Assembly (NCBI RefSeq): GCF_000429485.1
Contig: NZ_KE386907.1
Span: 257,096 to 321,095, forward strand
Length of the DNA stretch: 64,000 nt
Origin: Aliagarivorans marinus DSM 23064
Lineage (GTDB): Bacteria > Pseudomonadota > Gammaproteobacteria > Enterobacterales > Celerinatantimonadaceae
Reading direction: 5' to 3'
Part shown: positions 1 to 8,636 of the stretch, one piece after another
Numbering within the stretch: the stretch's first letter is position 1
Layout of the letters: each line of letters opens with the position of its first letter
Notes under the pieces: generated by a model
Seen by the model: the letters and a program-made list of their open reading frames with translations, nothing else
What the model was told of the DNA's origin: nothing
Databases searched by the model: none
Made by a program: the position numbers and the translations under genes

Positions 1-520
1 TCGCCCAATCAACTACCGGGTTACGGCTTTTCTTAAACATGGTGCACATTGGAATGCCCTGAGAAGCAAAGTACAGGCCCGCATAGTCCACCGGATAAGT
101 GTGCGGCAGCAACACTACAAAATGCTCGTTGTTATCGAGGATCTCGCGTACGTTCTCTTCGCCCTCAACCCGGATGCGCCGATGCAGGTGCTTAGTCGAG
201 CGCACAGTTAGCTCTCCAATCCCTAAGATCAACTGCACAAAGATGTGGGTGTTCTTGCGCATCAGCTCAACTCGCTGTTCGCTACTCATCTCAGGGAAAC
301 ACAGACTGAGGTTGGTATCAGCAATCGCACGCCGCTTTTTAAGGAACTTGCGTTCAAACAAGAAATTAGCAATGGCCACTGCGATGCGATCACGTAGCTT
401 TGCCGGAACAAAAGCCAGCAGGATAATTAGACCGCCAGTCAGCCAAGTGCCCCAGAACTTGGGAGCTAGCCAGCGCCAATCGAAAGGAAGTGTAAAAACA
501 GGGTGCTTATATTTTGTCAT
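1..520 (-). CDS. lpxM: Lipid A late acyltransferase LpxM (MsbB), N-terminal part
   Basis: Adds a secondary acyl chain to Kdo2-lipid A at the inner face of the cytoplasmic membrane (LpxL/LpxM/HtrB family). The visible 173 residues carry one hydrophobic segment at about 28-42 (GGLIILLAFVPAKLRD), then the family sequence NLSLCFPE, the catalytic HX4D box as HTYPVD near residue 141, and MFKKSRNPVVDW shortly after. This pattern is closer to E. coli LpxM than LpxL as I remember them (LPFDW and FWGTWL near the start, SLCFPE). The gene runs off the left edge, so the second half is missing. The ATG at 518-520 lacks a strong Shine-Dalgarno sequence, but residue 1 fits the family N-terminus. LpxL rather than LpxM is the main alternative. 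Confidence 0.85.
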   Translation of the reverse strand, partial: MTKYKHPVFTLPFDWRWLAPKFWGTWLTGGLIILLAFVPAKLRDRIAVAIANFLFERKFLKKRRAIADTNLSLCFPEMSSEQRVELMRKNTHIFVQLILGIGELTVRSTKHLHRRIRVEGEENVREILDNNEHFVVLLPHTYPVDYAGLYFASQGIPMCTMFKKSRNPVVDWA

Positions 521-621
521 CGTTGTGCTTTGCACTGCTTGAACAAGCCGCACAGTTTACTTCAGCACACCACGAAAGCAAGATTCTCGGAAGCAAAGCC
601 ACACCTAGTTGCACAGCAGCG

Positions 622-653
622 TTTGGCTAAACCTGTGAGCAGGTTTAGCCAAA
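622..653. repeat. 13-bp perfect inverted repeat
   Basis: Arms TTTGGCTAAACCT and AGGTTTAGCCAAA are perfectly complementary around the 6-nt loop GTGAGC. It lies between the stop of the ABM-domain gene and the start of lpxM, both on the minus strand. There is no T-run on either side, so it is not a standard intrinsic terminator. It could be an mRNA hairpin in the lpxM leader or a binding site. Confidence 0.7.
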
Positions 654-679
654 ACGCGGAAATAACGTGTACTAAAGAG

Positions 680-1009
680 TTAAGCGAACGAGCCGTTTGC
701 TTCGAGTTTGCTGGAGACGAAGTGGTCGATTTGTGGCGCCATTAGCAGAGGCTCGTCTTGCCACAGGATCGCTTTGCGCATTTTGGCGCGGGCGTCTTGC
801 ACCAAGGTTTCGCTTTCCTTAGAGCGAAGCCAATGGTCCTTGGTAGGCCACTGCGAGTAGCTGACCCACGTGCCATCGGAGGCCTTGTGAAGGCGCGACC
901 CAAGCGCGCCAAACTTATCAATATTCACATGGATGACCTCAGACCAGCCCTCTTTGAACTCCTTGATCATCTCTTCGCGCAGTTTCCATCTGAAAAATAC
1001 AACAAACAT
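680..1009 (-). CDS. Small antibiotic-biosynthesis-monooxygenase (ABM) fold protein
   Basis: A 109-residue protein matching the dimeric alpha+beta barrel ABM family. It has an N-terminal beta strand (MFVVFFRWKL), a helix with a W-x-E-V-I-H-V-N segment, a central G-S-R-L-H strand and the W-V-S-Y-S-Q-W-P strand typical of YgiN/ABM-like stand-alone domains. Members range from quinol monooxygenases to proteins with no known reaction, and nothing here fixes the substrate. The ATG at 1007-1009 has a good RBS (AGGAG, 7 nt upstream). It is probably its own unit upstream of lpxM. The family call is moderately sure; the function is unknown. Confidence 0.65.
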   Translation of the reverse strand: MFVVFFRWKLREEMIKEFKEGWSEVIHVNIDKFGALGSRLHKASDGTWVSYSQWPTKDHWLRSKESETLVQDARAKMRKAILWQDEPLLMAPQIDHFVSSKLEANGSFA

Positions 1010-1066
1010 ATGTCGCTCCTGACTTTGTTACTAACAGATTAAGTATTTGTTGTAAGTCTAGCTGCT

Positions 1067-2074
1067 TTAGATTACAAGCAGGCGATTAATTTGTTGAATA
1101 TATAGAATTTTTTGTTCTAACCTTGCCCAACTGGAAATAACTGCGTTGATACTCAATTTCGCTAACATTTGCTTATCCCAGCCAAACGCGCGGGCACAGG
1201 CGGTTAAGTTCTGCTCCAGTTGTCCACCGAAATAAGCAGGATCATCGCTGTTGATGGTCACCAGCAAGCCCTGCTCTATCATCTGTGGCAAAGGATGATC
1301 TTCGAGCTTATCGACCACCTTGAGCGCAACATTCGATAAAGGGCAGACCGTCAGTGGCACTTGCTTGGCAACCAGCTCAGCGAGCACCTTGCTATCATCG
1401 ATACAGCGCACGCCGTGATCAATACGCTCAACATTTAGCATATCCAACGCGGTTTTAATGTACTCCGCAGGCCCTTCCTCTCCGGCGTGGGCGACACACT
1501 TAAACCCCTGCTCGCGCGCCTTGGCGAATACACGGGCAAACTTCTCGGGTGGGTTACCCGACTCGGACGAATCGAGGCCCACGCCAATAAAGTGTTCTCC
1601 GTGAGGCAGAGCCTGCTCCAGGCAATCGATGGCATCCTCCTCACTAAGGTGGCGCAGAAAGCACAGGATGTACTCGACGCTTAGGCCCAGCTGCTGGGCA
1701 GCCACCTGTTTGGCACGAGACAGGCCAGCAAACAGCGTTTCCATCGCCACACCTCGAGGTAGATGCGTTTGCGGGTCGAAAAACACTTCAGTGTGAACAA
1801 TGCCTTGCTCATGGCAGCGCTGATAGTAAGCCATGGCCAAGTCAAAGAAGTCTTGCTCGGTGCAAAGCACTTGCGCAGATTGATAGTAGATATCTAAAAA
1901 GCCCTGTAAATCGGTAAACTGGTAGGCCTGTTTGACCTCATCCACCGAGGCATAGGGCAGCATAATGTTGTTGCGCTTGGCGAGCTCAAACATCAGCTTA
2001 GGCTCGAGGGTACCTTCGAGATGAACGTGCAGTTCAACTTTTGGCAGTTGCTTGATAAACGCTTCCAGTTGCAT
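1067..2074 (-). CDS. Adenine deaminase (Aah1-type, adenosine deaminase superfamily)
   Basis: A 335-residue zinc amidohydrolase predicted to convert adenine to hypoxanthine plus ammonia for purine salvage. Metal and catalytic motifs are HVHLEGT (HxH, residues 16-18), HAGEEG (His ligand and catalytic Glu), RIDHG, and NSDDPAYFGG near the C-terminus. The SDDPAYFGG box, SFLRHLSEE-like segment and LDSSE box match the Pseudomonas PA0148 and fungal Aah1 adenine deaminases rather than true adenosine deaminase, so an automatic 'add' label would probably be wrong. The ATG at 2074 was chosen because AAAGGAG sits 6 nt upstream and the longer frame adds unrelated residues. It is divergent from nagD. Confidence 0.82.
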   Translation of the reverse strand: MQLEAFIKQLPKVELHVHLEGTLEPKLMFELAKRNNIMLPYASVDEVKQAYQFTDLQGFLDIYYQSAQVLCTEQDFFDLAMAYYQRCHEQGIVHTEVFFDPQTHLPRGVAMETLFAGLSRAKQVAAQQLGLSVEYILCFLRHLSEEDAIDCLEQALPHGEHFIGVGLDSSESGNPPEKFARVFAKAREQGFKCVAHAGEEGPAEYIKTALDMLNVERIDHGVRCIDDSKVLAELVAKQVPLTVCPLSNVALKVVDKLEDHPLPQMIEQGLLVTINSDDPAYFGGQLEQNLTACARAFGWDKQMLAKLSINAVISSWARLEQKILYIQQINRLLVI

Positions 2075-2199
2075 AATCCACTCCTTTAAAATCAGTGAGA
2101 TCGCCGCGTATTGTCCGGGACTTTCACAAACTTTCACTGGCTCAATTGCATTGCGCTACGTTACTCTAATGTTAACAGCTAAGGTTCTAGGATAAAGCC

Positions 2200-2949
2200 A
2201 TGACGAAATCGGTCATCTGCGACATCGATGGAGTGTTGCTCCACGACAACCAATTGATTAAGGGAGCAGACCAATTTATACAAGGCCTGCTCGAGCGGCA
2301 GGTCAAGTTAGTGATACTGACCAACTACCCCGCACAAACCCCGCAGGACCTGCACAATCGCTTTGCCAGCGCTGGCCTTGAGATCCCCGATTCGTGTTTT
2401 TATACCTCGGCAATGGCGACCGCTGATTTTCTTAAACGCCAACCGGGCAACAAAGCCTATGTGATTGGCGAAGGCGCGCTTATCCACGAGCTTTACAGCG
2501 CGGGCTTTACGATTACTGATATCAACCCTGACTTTGTCGTGGTGGGCGAAACCCGCAACTACAATTGGAATATGATTCAGTTGGCTGCCAAGTTCGTTGC
2601 AGAAGGGGCGCAGTTTATTGCCACCAACCCCGATACCCATGGGCCAAACATGAGCCCAGCCTGCGGTGCCCTGTGTGCGCCTATTGAGCGGATTACTGGC
2701 CGCAAGCCGTTTTATGTCGGCAAGCCTAGCGCCTGGATCATCCGCGCCGCCTTGAACAAGATGGGTGCCCACGCCGAGCAAACCGTGATCATCGGTGACA
2801 ATCTGCGAACCGATATCCTGGCAGGTTTTCAGGCAGGCCTTGAGACTGTTTTGGTTCTTTCTGGAGTTAGCAACGAAGCGGATATCGAAGCCGTTCCCTT
2901 CCGCCCTAACCACGTGCTACCCAACGTAGCTGCCATTGATTTTCTGTAG
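2200..2949 (+). CDS. nagD: HAD-superfamily nucleotidase NagD
   Basis: A 249-residue class IIA HAD phosphatase. E. coli NagD is a UMP/GMP phosphatase of the same length. Motif I is CDIDGVLLHD (residues 8-17, nucleophile D9 and acid D11), motif II is ILTNYP, motif III is the Lys in YVGKPS, and motif IV is IIGDNLRTDI. The cap domain lies between motifs II and III (about 75-180). The start has an AGGAT RBS 7-8 nt upstream. The antiporter follows after 14 bp and is probably co-transcribed. In enterobacteria nagD sits in the nag operon; here it does not, so a link to GlcNAc use is not implied. Confidence 0.88.
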   Translation: MTKSVICDIDGVLLHDNQLIKGADQFIQGLLERQVKLVILTNYPAQTPQDLHNRFASAGLEIPDSCFYTSAMATADFLKRQPGNKAYVIGEGALIHELYSAGFTITDINPDFVVVGETRNYNWNMIQLAAKFVAEGAQFIATNPDTHGPNMSPACGALCAPIERITGRKPFYVGKPSAWIIRAALNKMGAHAEQTVIIGDNLRTDILAGFQAGLETVLVLSGVSNEADIEAVPFRPNHVLPNVAAIDFL

Positions 2950-2963
2950 GTAGCCGCACGCGA

Positions 2964-4595
2964 ATGGAAGTCTCTCTACTTATCACCATCACCTTTTTAG
3001 CGGGCTATGCTGCCCACTTGCTCCACCTTCCACCATTAATCGGTTTTCTAAGTGCTGGTTTTATCTTGCACTATGCGGGCTTCAGCGAGATGGAGCTGGT
3101 GAACAGCGCCGCCGATTTAGGCGTAACTCTGCTGCTGTTTACTGTTGGCCTGAAACTCGACATCCGCTCACTGTTTAAGAAAGAGGTGATCGGCACTGCC
3201 AGTCTTCATATGCTCGGCAGCTTGGTGTTCTTTAGTTTGTGCCTCATGGCGTTTCGCTTTGCTGAGCTACCGTTGACCAGCGGTTTAGAACAGCATTCCA
3301 TCTACCTACTGGCGTTTGCCTTGGGCTTCTCCTCCACCGTATTTGCAGTAAAAGCGCTGGAAGATAAAAGTGAGATGAACGCGCTATATGGCCGGGTCGC
3401 CATTGGCATCCTGATTATTCAGGATATCTTTGCTGTGGTGTTCTTGGCTGCCAGTACCGGCAAACTCCCCACCCTTTACGCGCCGCTGTTGCTGTTCTTA
3501 TGGCCACTAAGGCCACTGTTCTATCGACTACTCGACCGGGTCGGCCACGGCGAGCTGCAAATCGTTTTGGGCTTTTTCTTGGCGTTGGTGGTGGGTGCGC
3601 AACTGTTTGAGTTAGTGGGCATCAAATCAGATATTGGTGCGCTGGTCATGGGCATGCTGCTGGCGAGCCACTCTGGCGCCAACTACATGGCTAAGGCCTT
3701 GTTCAGCTTTAAAGAAATCATGCTGGTTGCCTTCTTCCTGTCGATTGGATTGAGCTATCCACCGAGCTGGGATGCCTTCGGTATTGCCTTGATCTTGTGT
3801 GCGCTGCTGTTTGTAAAAAACACCGCGTATATGCTGCTGCTGATGTTCTTCCGCCTGCGCTCGCGTACCGCCTTCCTGGGGGCTGCAAGCCTCGGTAACT
3901 TTAGCGAGTTTGGCCTGATTGTCAGTGCTATTGCCGTGAAACTCGGCTGGCTACCGGGCGAGTGGATGGCGGCTCTTGCGATGGCGGTGAGCATCAGCTT
4001 TATGATCTCTGCGCCAATCCACAAGAACGCCGATAAGGTCTATCAATGGCTGCTGCCGGTGCTGCGCCGAATGCAGCGCAAGCGCCTAAACATCGAAGAT
4101 CAGCCGATTGAACTTGGCCAGATGCAGGTGGTAATTTTAGGGATGGGTCGCATCGGTGAGGGTGCTTACGATCTGATGCAGCAACACTACCCCGACCTGG
4201 TTATCGGTATCGATACCGATCTGGACAAAATCGAGCGACAAATCAATCAAGGCCGCGCGGTGATTCAAGGCGATGCTACCGACTCCGATTTCTGGGAAAA
4301 GCTTCACCCCAGCTCAGAGTTGAAGCTGGTACTGCTCGCCATGCCCCACCACCACGGTAACGAATATGCGCTGAAACAGCTCAAAAAAGGCAATTTCAAT
4401 GCAAAAATTGCGGCGATATGTCAGTTTGCGGATGAAGCTAAAAAATTACGGCGCTTAGGGGCCGACGAAGTATTCAACCTATACAACGAGGCGGGTGCGG
4501 GCTTTGCTGAGCACGTCTACAACGAACTGTTATCCTCCGAAAAAAGCCCCCAAGGGGACAAGCAAGCCGGTGAAAACGTACGCTTTCGGGCTTAA
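2964..4595 (+). CDS. Monovalent cation:proton antiporter, CPA2/Kef type, with TrkA-N domain
   Basis: A 543-residue inner-membrane protein. Residues 1-370 are a dozen or so hydrophobic segments of the Na+/H+ exchanger fold, including LGVTLLLFTVGLKLD (TM3-4) and the FALGFSSTVFAVKALE segment near 115-130. Residues 385-510 form a Rossmann RCK/TrkA-N domain (VVILGMGRIGEGAYDL, IDTDLDKIE, GDATDSDFW) that should bind NAD(H) or a nucleotide and gate transport. It resembles YbaL/KefB/KefC, but it ends soon after TrkA-N and there is no KefF/KefG quinone reductase partner nearby, so glutathione gating is not supported. The start has a weak RBS. Confidence 0.82.
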   Translation: MEVSLLITITFLAGYAAHLLHLPPLIGFLSAGFILHYAGFSEMELVNSAADLGVTLLLFTVGLKLDIRSLFKKEVIGTASLHMLGSLVFFSLCLMAFRFAELPLTSGLEQHSIYLLAFALGFSSTVFAVKALEDKSEMNALYGRVAIGILIIQDIFAVVFLAASTGKLPTLYAPLLLFLWPLRPLFYRLLDRVGHGELQIVLGFFLALVVGAQLFELVGIKSDIGALVMGMLLASHSGANYMAKALFSFKEIMLVAFFLSIGLSYPPSWDAFGIALILCALLFVKNTAYMLLLMFFRLRSRTAFLGAASLGNFSEFGLIVSAIAVKLGWLPGEWMAALAMAVSISFMISAPIHKNADKVYQWLLPVLRRMQRKRLNIEDQPIELGQMQVVILGMGRIGEGAYDLMQQHYPDLVIGIDTDLDKIERQINQGRAVIQGDATDSDFWEKLHPSSELKLVLLAMPHHHGNEYALKQLKKGNFNAKIAAICQFADEAKKLRRLGADEVFNLYNEAGAGFAEHVYNELLSSEKSPQGDKQAGENVRFRA

Positions 4596-4677
4596 CTGAC
4601 TGAAATCAGTAAAAACCCCATTTTTATCGCGCTAAAGCTTGCAAAATCTGCAAATCTTGGCAAATTGAAAGGTTCCA

Positions 4678-4704
4678 ACGAATGGTGCAGTGATGCACCT
4701 TCGT
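4678..4704. repeat. Inverted repeat in the asnB leader
   Basis: The arms ACGAATGGTGCA and TGCACCTTCGT pair over 11 bp with one bulged T, around the loop GTGA. The repeat ends 34 bp before the asnB start codon. The symmetric core GGTGCA-GTGA-TGCACC could be a protein operator or an mRNA stem. No T-run follows directly. Confidence 0.6.
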
Positions 4705-4738
4705 TTAGTTGTAAAAATTAGAGTAAAAAAGGATTTCT

Positions 4739-6400
4739 ATGTGCTCCATCTTTGGTGTTCTTGATATAAAAAGCGACCTCAGCGAGCTGCGTAAGCAGGC
4801 GCTGGAAATGTCCAAACGCTTGCGCCACCGCGGGCCTGACTGGTCAGGGATTTACACCTCCCAGAATGCAATTCTGGTTCACGAGCGACTGTCTATCGTC
4901 GACGTGAATAACGGTGCTCAACCCCTCTACAATCCAGAAAAGACCCACGCACTGGCTGTAAATGGCGAAATTTATAATCACAAGGACCTAAAGAAGAATC
5001 TGAATGTAGACTTCCAGTTTGCCACCGAGTCTGACTGTGAAATCATCTTGGCCTTGTACAAAGAGAAAGGCCCTGCCTTTTTAGATGATCTCAACGGTAT
5101 CTTCGCCTTTTGCCTGTACGATGCCGAAGAAGACGCCTACCTGATTGGCCGCGACCACATCGGTATTATCCCGCTATACACTGGCTACGATGAGCACGGT
5201 AACTTCTACGTTGCCTCAGAGATGAAGGCGCTGTCGCCTATCTGTAAAACCATCACGGAGTTCCCTCCGGGCCACTACCTGTACAGCAAAGATGGCGAAG
5301 TCACCAGCTACTACGAGCGTGACTGGATGTCTTACGATGCGGTTAAAGACAACGAAGCCTCAGTAGACGAGCTACGTGACTCGCTAGAAGCGGCCGTGAA
5401 GCGCCAGCTGATGTGTGACGTGCCCTACGGTGTATTGCTATCTGGCGGTCTGGATTCATCTGTTATCTCGGCAATTACCAAGATCTACGCCGACAAGCGT
5501 GTTGAAGACGACGACCAAAGCGGCGCATGGTGGCCACAATTGCACTCGTTTGCAGTTGGCCTGGTAGGCTCACCCGACCTTATTGCTGCACAAGAAGTAG
5601 CTCAGCATTTGGGTACCGTACACCACGAGATCCACTTTACTGTGCAAGAAGGTATCGATGCGCTGCGCGATGTGATCTACCACATCGAAACCTACGATGT
5701 GACCACCATCCGTGCATCCACCCCGATGTACCTGATGGCGCGTAAGATCAAAGCGATGGGCATCAAGATGGTACTTTCTGGCGAAGGTTCCGATGAAGTA
5801 TTCGGTGGTTACTTGTACTTCCACAAAGCCCCGAACGCGAAAGAGTTCCACGAGGAAACCCTGCGTAAGCTAAGCAAACTGAACATGTTTGACTGTGCGC
5901 GCGCCAATAAGTCGCTGGCAGCTTGGGGCATCGAAGGTCGTGTGCCTTTCCTCGACAAAGAGTTCCTGGACGTGGCAATGCGCCTCAACCCTGAAGCGAA
6001 GATGTGTAGCAACGGCAAGATCGAGAAACACATCCTGCGTGAAGCCTTCGAGCAGTACCTGCCACACAGCGTAGCATGGCGCCAAAAAGAGCAGTTCTCT
6101 GACGGCGTAGGCTACTCGTGGATTGACAGCTTGAAAGAGTTGGTTGAACTGGAAGTGTCAGACCTTGAGCTGGAGAACGCGGCATTCCGCTTCCCAATCA
6201 ACACGCCTGACACCAAGGAAGCCTACTTCTACCGTGCCATCTTCGAAGAGCACTTCCCGCAAGACTCTGCAGCTAAGTGTGTGCCACACGGCAAGTCTGT
6301 GGCCTGTTCGACGCCAGAAGCATTGGCGTGGGATGAAGCCTTCCAAAACAACGCAGACCCATCAGGTCGCGCTGCCTCAGTGCACAACGACGCTTACTAG
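4739..6400 (+). CDS. asnB: Glutamine-dependent asparagine synthetase B
   Basis: A 553-residue enzyme (E. coli AsnB is 554) that makes asparagine from aspartate, ATP and glutamine. The N-terminal class II glutaminase domain begins MCSIFGV, with Cys2 as nucleophile after Met removal, followed by RHRGPD, ERLSIVD and VNGEIYNH. The synthetase domain holds the PP-loop LLSGGLDSSV (about residues 232-241), and further motifs S-T-P-M-Y-L-M and SGEGSDEVFGGY. AAGGATT lies 5 nt before the ATG. It is monocistronic, with an inverted repeat in the leader and an intrinsic terminator after it. Confidence 0.97.
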   Translation: MCSIFGVLDIKSDLSELRKQALEMSKRLRHRGPDWSGIYTSQNAILVHERLSIVDVNNGAQPLYNPEKTHALAVNGEIYNHKDLKKNLNVDFQFATESDCEIILALYKEKGPAFLDDLNGIFAFCLYDAEEDAYLIGRDHIGIIPLYTGYDEHGNFYVASEMKALSPICKTITEFPPGHYLYSKDGEVTSYYERDWMSYDAVKDNEASVDELRDSLEAAVKRQLMCDVPYGVLLSGGLDSSVISAITKIYADKRVEDDDQSGAWWPQLHSFAVGLVGSPDLIAAQEVAQHLGTVHHEIHFTVQEGIDALRDVIYHIETYDVTTIRASTPMYLMARKIKAMGIKMVLSGEGSDEVFGGYLYFHKAPNAKEFHEETLRKLSKLNMFDCARANKSLAAWGIEGRVPFLDKEFLDVAMRLNPEAKMCSNGKIEKHILREAFEQYLPHSVAWRQKEQFSDGVGYSWIDSLKELVELEVSDLELENAAFRFPINTPDTKEAYFYRAIFEEHFPQDSAAKCVPHGKSVACSTPEALAWDEAFQNNADPSGRAASVHNDAY

Positions 6401-6421
6401 ACTAAGCATCGAGTTAGCATG

Positions 6422-6450
6422 CAAAAACCAGCCTGCGGGCTGGTTTTTTA
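6422..6450 (+). terminator. Intrinsic terminator of asnB
   Basis: Stem AACCAGCC/GGCTGGTT with loop TGCG, followed by a T-run; 22 bp after the asnB stop. Confidence 0.9.
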
Positions 6451-6802
6451 CTTTCAGTGATTGCCGAAGGTAAACCGCGGCGAGCCGCCCTGCTTTTAGC
6501 TATCTGAACTCTCGCTCGTGGTAAGTAGGCAGCATCTTGAATAATTGCTGTCGAAGCGCATTAACACCCTTGCAACACCTCGATAAAAGCTAAACGAAGA
6601 CACCACAAGCTACTGACAAGCTACATTACTGAATCTCTTTGCGCACTTTACATTCAATTAACACTCGCATGCCCTGATAACCCTACCCAGCAACGACTAA
6701 TTCTGCTATAAAAGTCACGCAACACAACATGTTACCACTGTCTCAGCAGGTCTACGCAGAGCTTTAGGTACAACAAAAAAAAGAGTAAAAACAAGGATTA
6801 TT
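6451..6802. other. Intergenic region upstream of the amino-acid ABC operon
   Basis: About 350 bp with no credible coding frame. It presumably contains the promoter of the ABC operon, but I could not pick a convincing -35/-10 pair. The only repeat seen is a short direct repeat, ACAAGCTAC twice, at 6604-6624. The last 25 bp are A-rich and give the RBS AAGGATTATT for the binding protein. Confidence 0.6.
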
Positions 6803-7597
6803 ATGAAAGGATTTATCCGCACCGCAGCGGCTGCGCTGGCGTTGATCAGTGCCACCAGCTTCGCACAAGACACCCTACTTCAAGAAATCACCAAAGAAGG
6901 CGAACTGCGCGTATGTTTTGACGCCGGTTACATGCCTTTCGAGATGACTGCGAAAAACGGCCAATACATCGGTTTCGATATCGACCTGGGCCGCCAAATG
7001 GCACGCGCGATGGGCGTGAAGTACGTACCGGTTAACACCGCTTGGGATGGCATTATTCCAACCCTACTTACCGGCAAGTGTCACATGATCATGGGCGGTA
7101 TGACCATTACCCCACAACGTAACATGCAGGTGAACTTCGCCGACCCTTACGTAACCATCGGTCAAACCATTCTGCTTAACCCTAAACTGGAAGGTAAGAT
7201 CACCAGCTACCGTGACCTGAACAGCGACGAGTACACCATCGTGACCAAGCTGGGCACCACCGGTGAAGGCGCGATTAAGCGTTACATCCCTAAAGCGACC
7301 TTAAACCTTTACGAGACGCAGTCAGAAGCCGTATTGGAAGTGATTAATGGTAAAGCCGATGCCTTCGTTTATGACCTACCCTACAACGCTATCTATGATG
7401 CTGAGAACAAAGGTCAGCTGGTTCACCTTGATCAGCCATTCACCTTTGAGCCTCTGGGCTGGGCAATCCGTCAGGGCGATCCTGACATGCTGAACTTCTT
7501 GAACGGTTACCTGCGCCAAATCCGCGGCGACGGAACCTACGATCGCATCTATGATAAGTGGTTCAAAGATGATGCGTGGCTAGAGCAGGTTCAATAA
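6803..7597 (+). CDS. Periplasmic polar amino-acid binding protein (SBP family 3)
   Basis: A 264-residue precursor with a Sec signal peptide (Lys2, hydrophobic stretch to about residue 20, likely cleavage after SFA before QDTL). The mature part follows the type II binding-protein fold of the glutamine/arginine/cystine family: LRVCFDAGYMPFE, GFDIDLGRQMA, WDGIIPTL, TKLGTTGEGA and the C-terminal WFKDDAW. It captures an amino acid and delivers it to the permease encoded 73 bp downstream. The substrate cannot be read from sequence. RBS AAGGATT is well placed. Expression is probably highest for this first gene of the operon. Confidence 0.9.
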   Translation: MKGFIRTAAAALALISATSFAQDTLLQEITKEGELRVCFDAGYMPFEMTAKNGQYIGFDIDLGRQMARAMGVKYVPVNTAWDGIIPTLLTGKCHMIMGGMTITPQRNMQVNFADPYVTIGQTILLNPKLEGKITSYRDLNSDEYTIVTKLGTTGEGAIKRYIPKATLNLYETQSEAVLEVINGKADAFVYDLPYNAIYDAENKGQLVHLDQPFTFEPLGWAIRQGDPDMLNFLNGYLRQIRGDGTYDRIYDKWFKDDAWLEQVQ

Positions 7598-7669
7598 ACC
7601 CATTGACCTTCTACGGCGAACCGGAGCGTGTTGTACGGTTCGCCAGCACGTGTTTTACCAGAGTCATAT

Positions 7670-8617
7670 ATGCAGACCCAATACAAAAACCTTGGCTGGA
7701 ACGCCCTTTTTGTCCTGATCCTGGTTGCCCTTGGCGGCTTGGTATTTCTCTCCGGCAAGAAGATTGATTACAACTGGAACTGGCAACGCGTCGTTCCTTA
7801 CATCGTTAATAACCAAGCATCGGCGGTCACCGCGCCCGAAGACGGCAACATTGTCAGTAACGCCGAGGGCGACTTAGCACTCGAATCACTGGCCGGTGAC
7901 GTGCTGGTCGATCTCAGCGAATACGAAGACTTGCTGGTCTATGAAGGCGACCTGATCTTCGAAGGCGATCGCTTAGCATCGCTCGAAGAGTGGCGCATTG
8001 GCCCGCTCACCGAAGGCCTGATAGTCACCATTAAGATCTCGCTGTGGTCGCTGCTGTTCGCCATCGTACTCGGCCTCATTATCGGCCTGATGCGCATCTC
8101 GTCGAACCCGGCGGTTAAAAAGCTCTCCATCGCCTATGTCGAGCTTATCCGCGGTACCCCACTGCTGGTTCAGATCTTTATCGTTTACTTCTTCATTGGC
8201 ACCGTGTTCGACCTTGAGCGTTTCGTTGCCGGTGTGATTGCACTCTCACTGTTTACCGCCGCCTATGTGGCAGAGATTGTCCGTGCCGGTATTCAGTCGA
8301 TACCCAAAGGCCAGATGGAAGCGGCCCGCTCGCTGGGTATGAGCTACCCGAAAGCGATGATCTACGTGATCCTACCGCAGGCATTCAAGCGCACCCTGCC
8401 GCCATTGGCCGGTCAGTTTATCAACCTGATCAAGGATTCATCACTGGTATCGGTGATCTCGATTACCGATTTGACCAAAGCCGGTCGCGAAGTAGTTAGC
8501 GGCAGCTTTGCCCCCTTCGAGGTGTGGTTTACCGTCGCCCTGCTCTACTTGCTGCTGACCAGTAGCTTGTCTTGGGCCATTCAAAGACTAGAAAAGAGGT
8601 TGTCAGCCAGTGACTAG
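7670..8617 (+). CDS. Amino-acid ABC transporter permease with N-terminal insert
   Basis: A 315-residue HisM/GlnP-type inner-membrane permease. The core domain (from about residue 120) begins [12 protein letters not shown] and contains [14 protein letters not shown], the ATPase-contact EAA loop [13 protein letters not shown] and [12 protein letters not shown]. It is longer than the usual 220-240 residues because one hydrophobic helix (about 9-27) is followed by roughly 90 acidic residues (E/D-rich, few positives) before the core. The ATG at 7670 was preferred to an in-frame start 42 bp upstream because the extra residues are unrelated to the membrane segment. It probably dimerises, since no second permease gene is present. 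Confidence 0.9.
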   Translation: MQTQYKNLGWNALFVLILVALGGLVFLSGKKIDYNWNWQRVVPYIVNNQASAVTAPEDGNIVSNAEGDLALESLAGDVLVDLSEYEDLLVYEGDLIFEGDRLASLEEWRIGPLTEGLIVTIKISLWSLLFAIVLGLIIGLMRISSNPAVKKLSIAYVELIRGTPLLVQIFIVYFFIGTVFDLERFVAGVIALSLFTAAYVAEIVRAGIQSIPKGQMEAARSLGMSYPKAMIYVILPQAFKRTLPPLAGQFINLIKDSSLVSVISITDLTKAGREVVSGSFAPFEVWFTVALLYLLLTSSLSWAIQRLEKRLSASD

Positions 8618-8636
8618 AGATTACCAAGGCAATGAC

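Noticed and set aside
6604-6624. Direct repeat ACAAGCTAC twice in the intergenic region before the ABC operon
   Set aside because: Two short copies only; neither spacing nor sequence points to a known regulator, and chance is likely.
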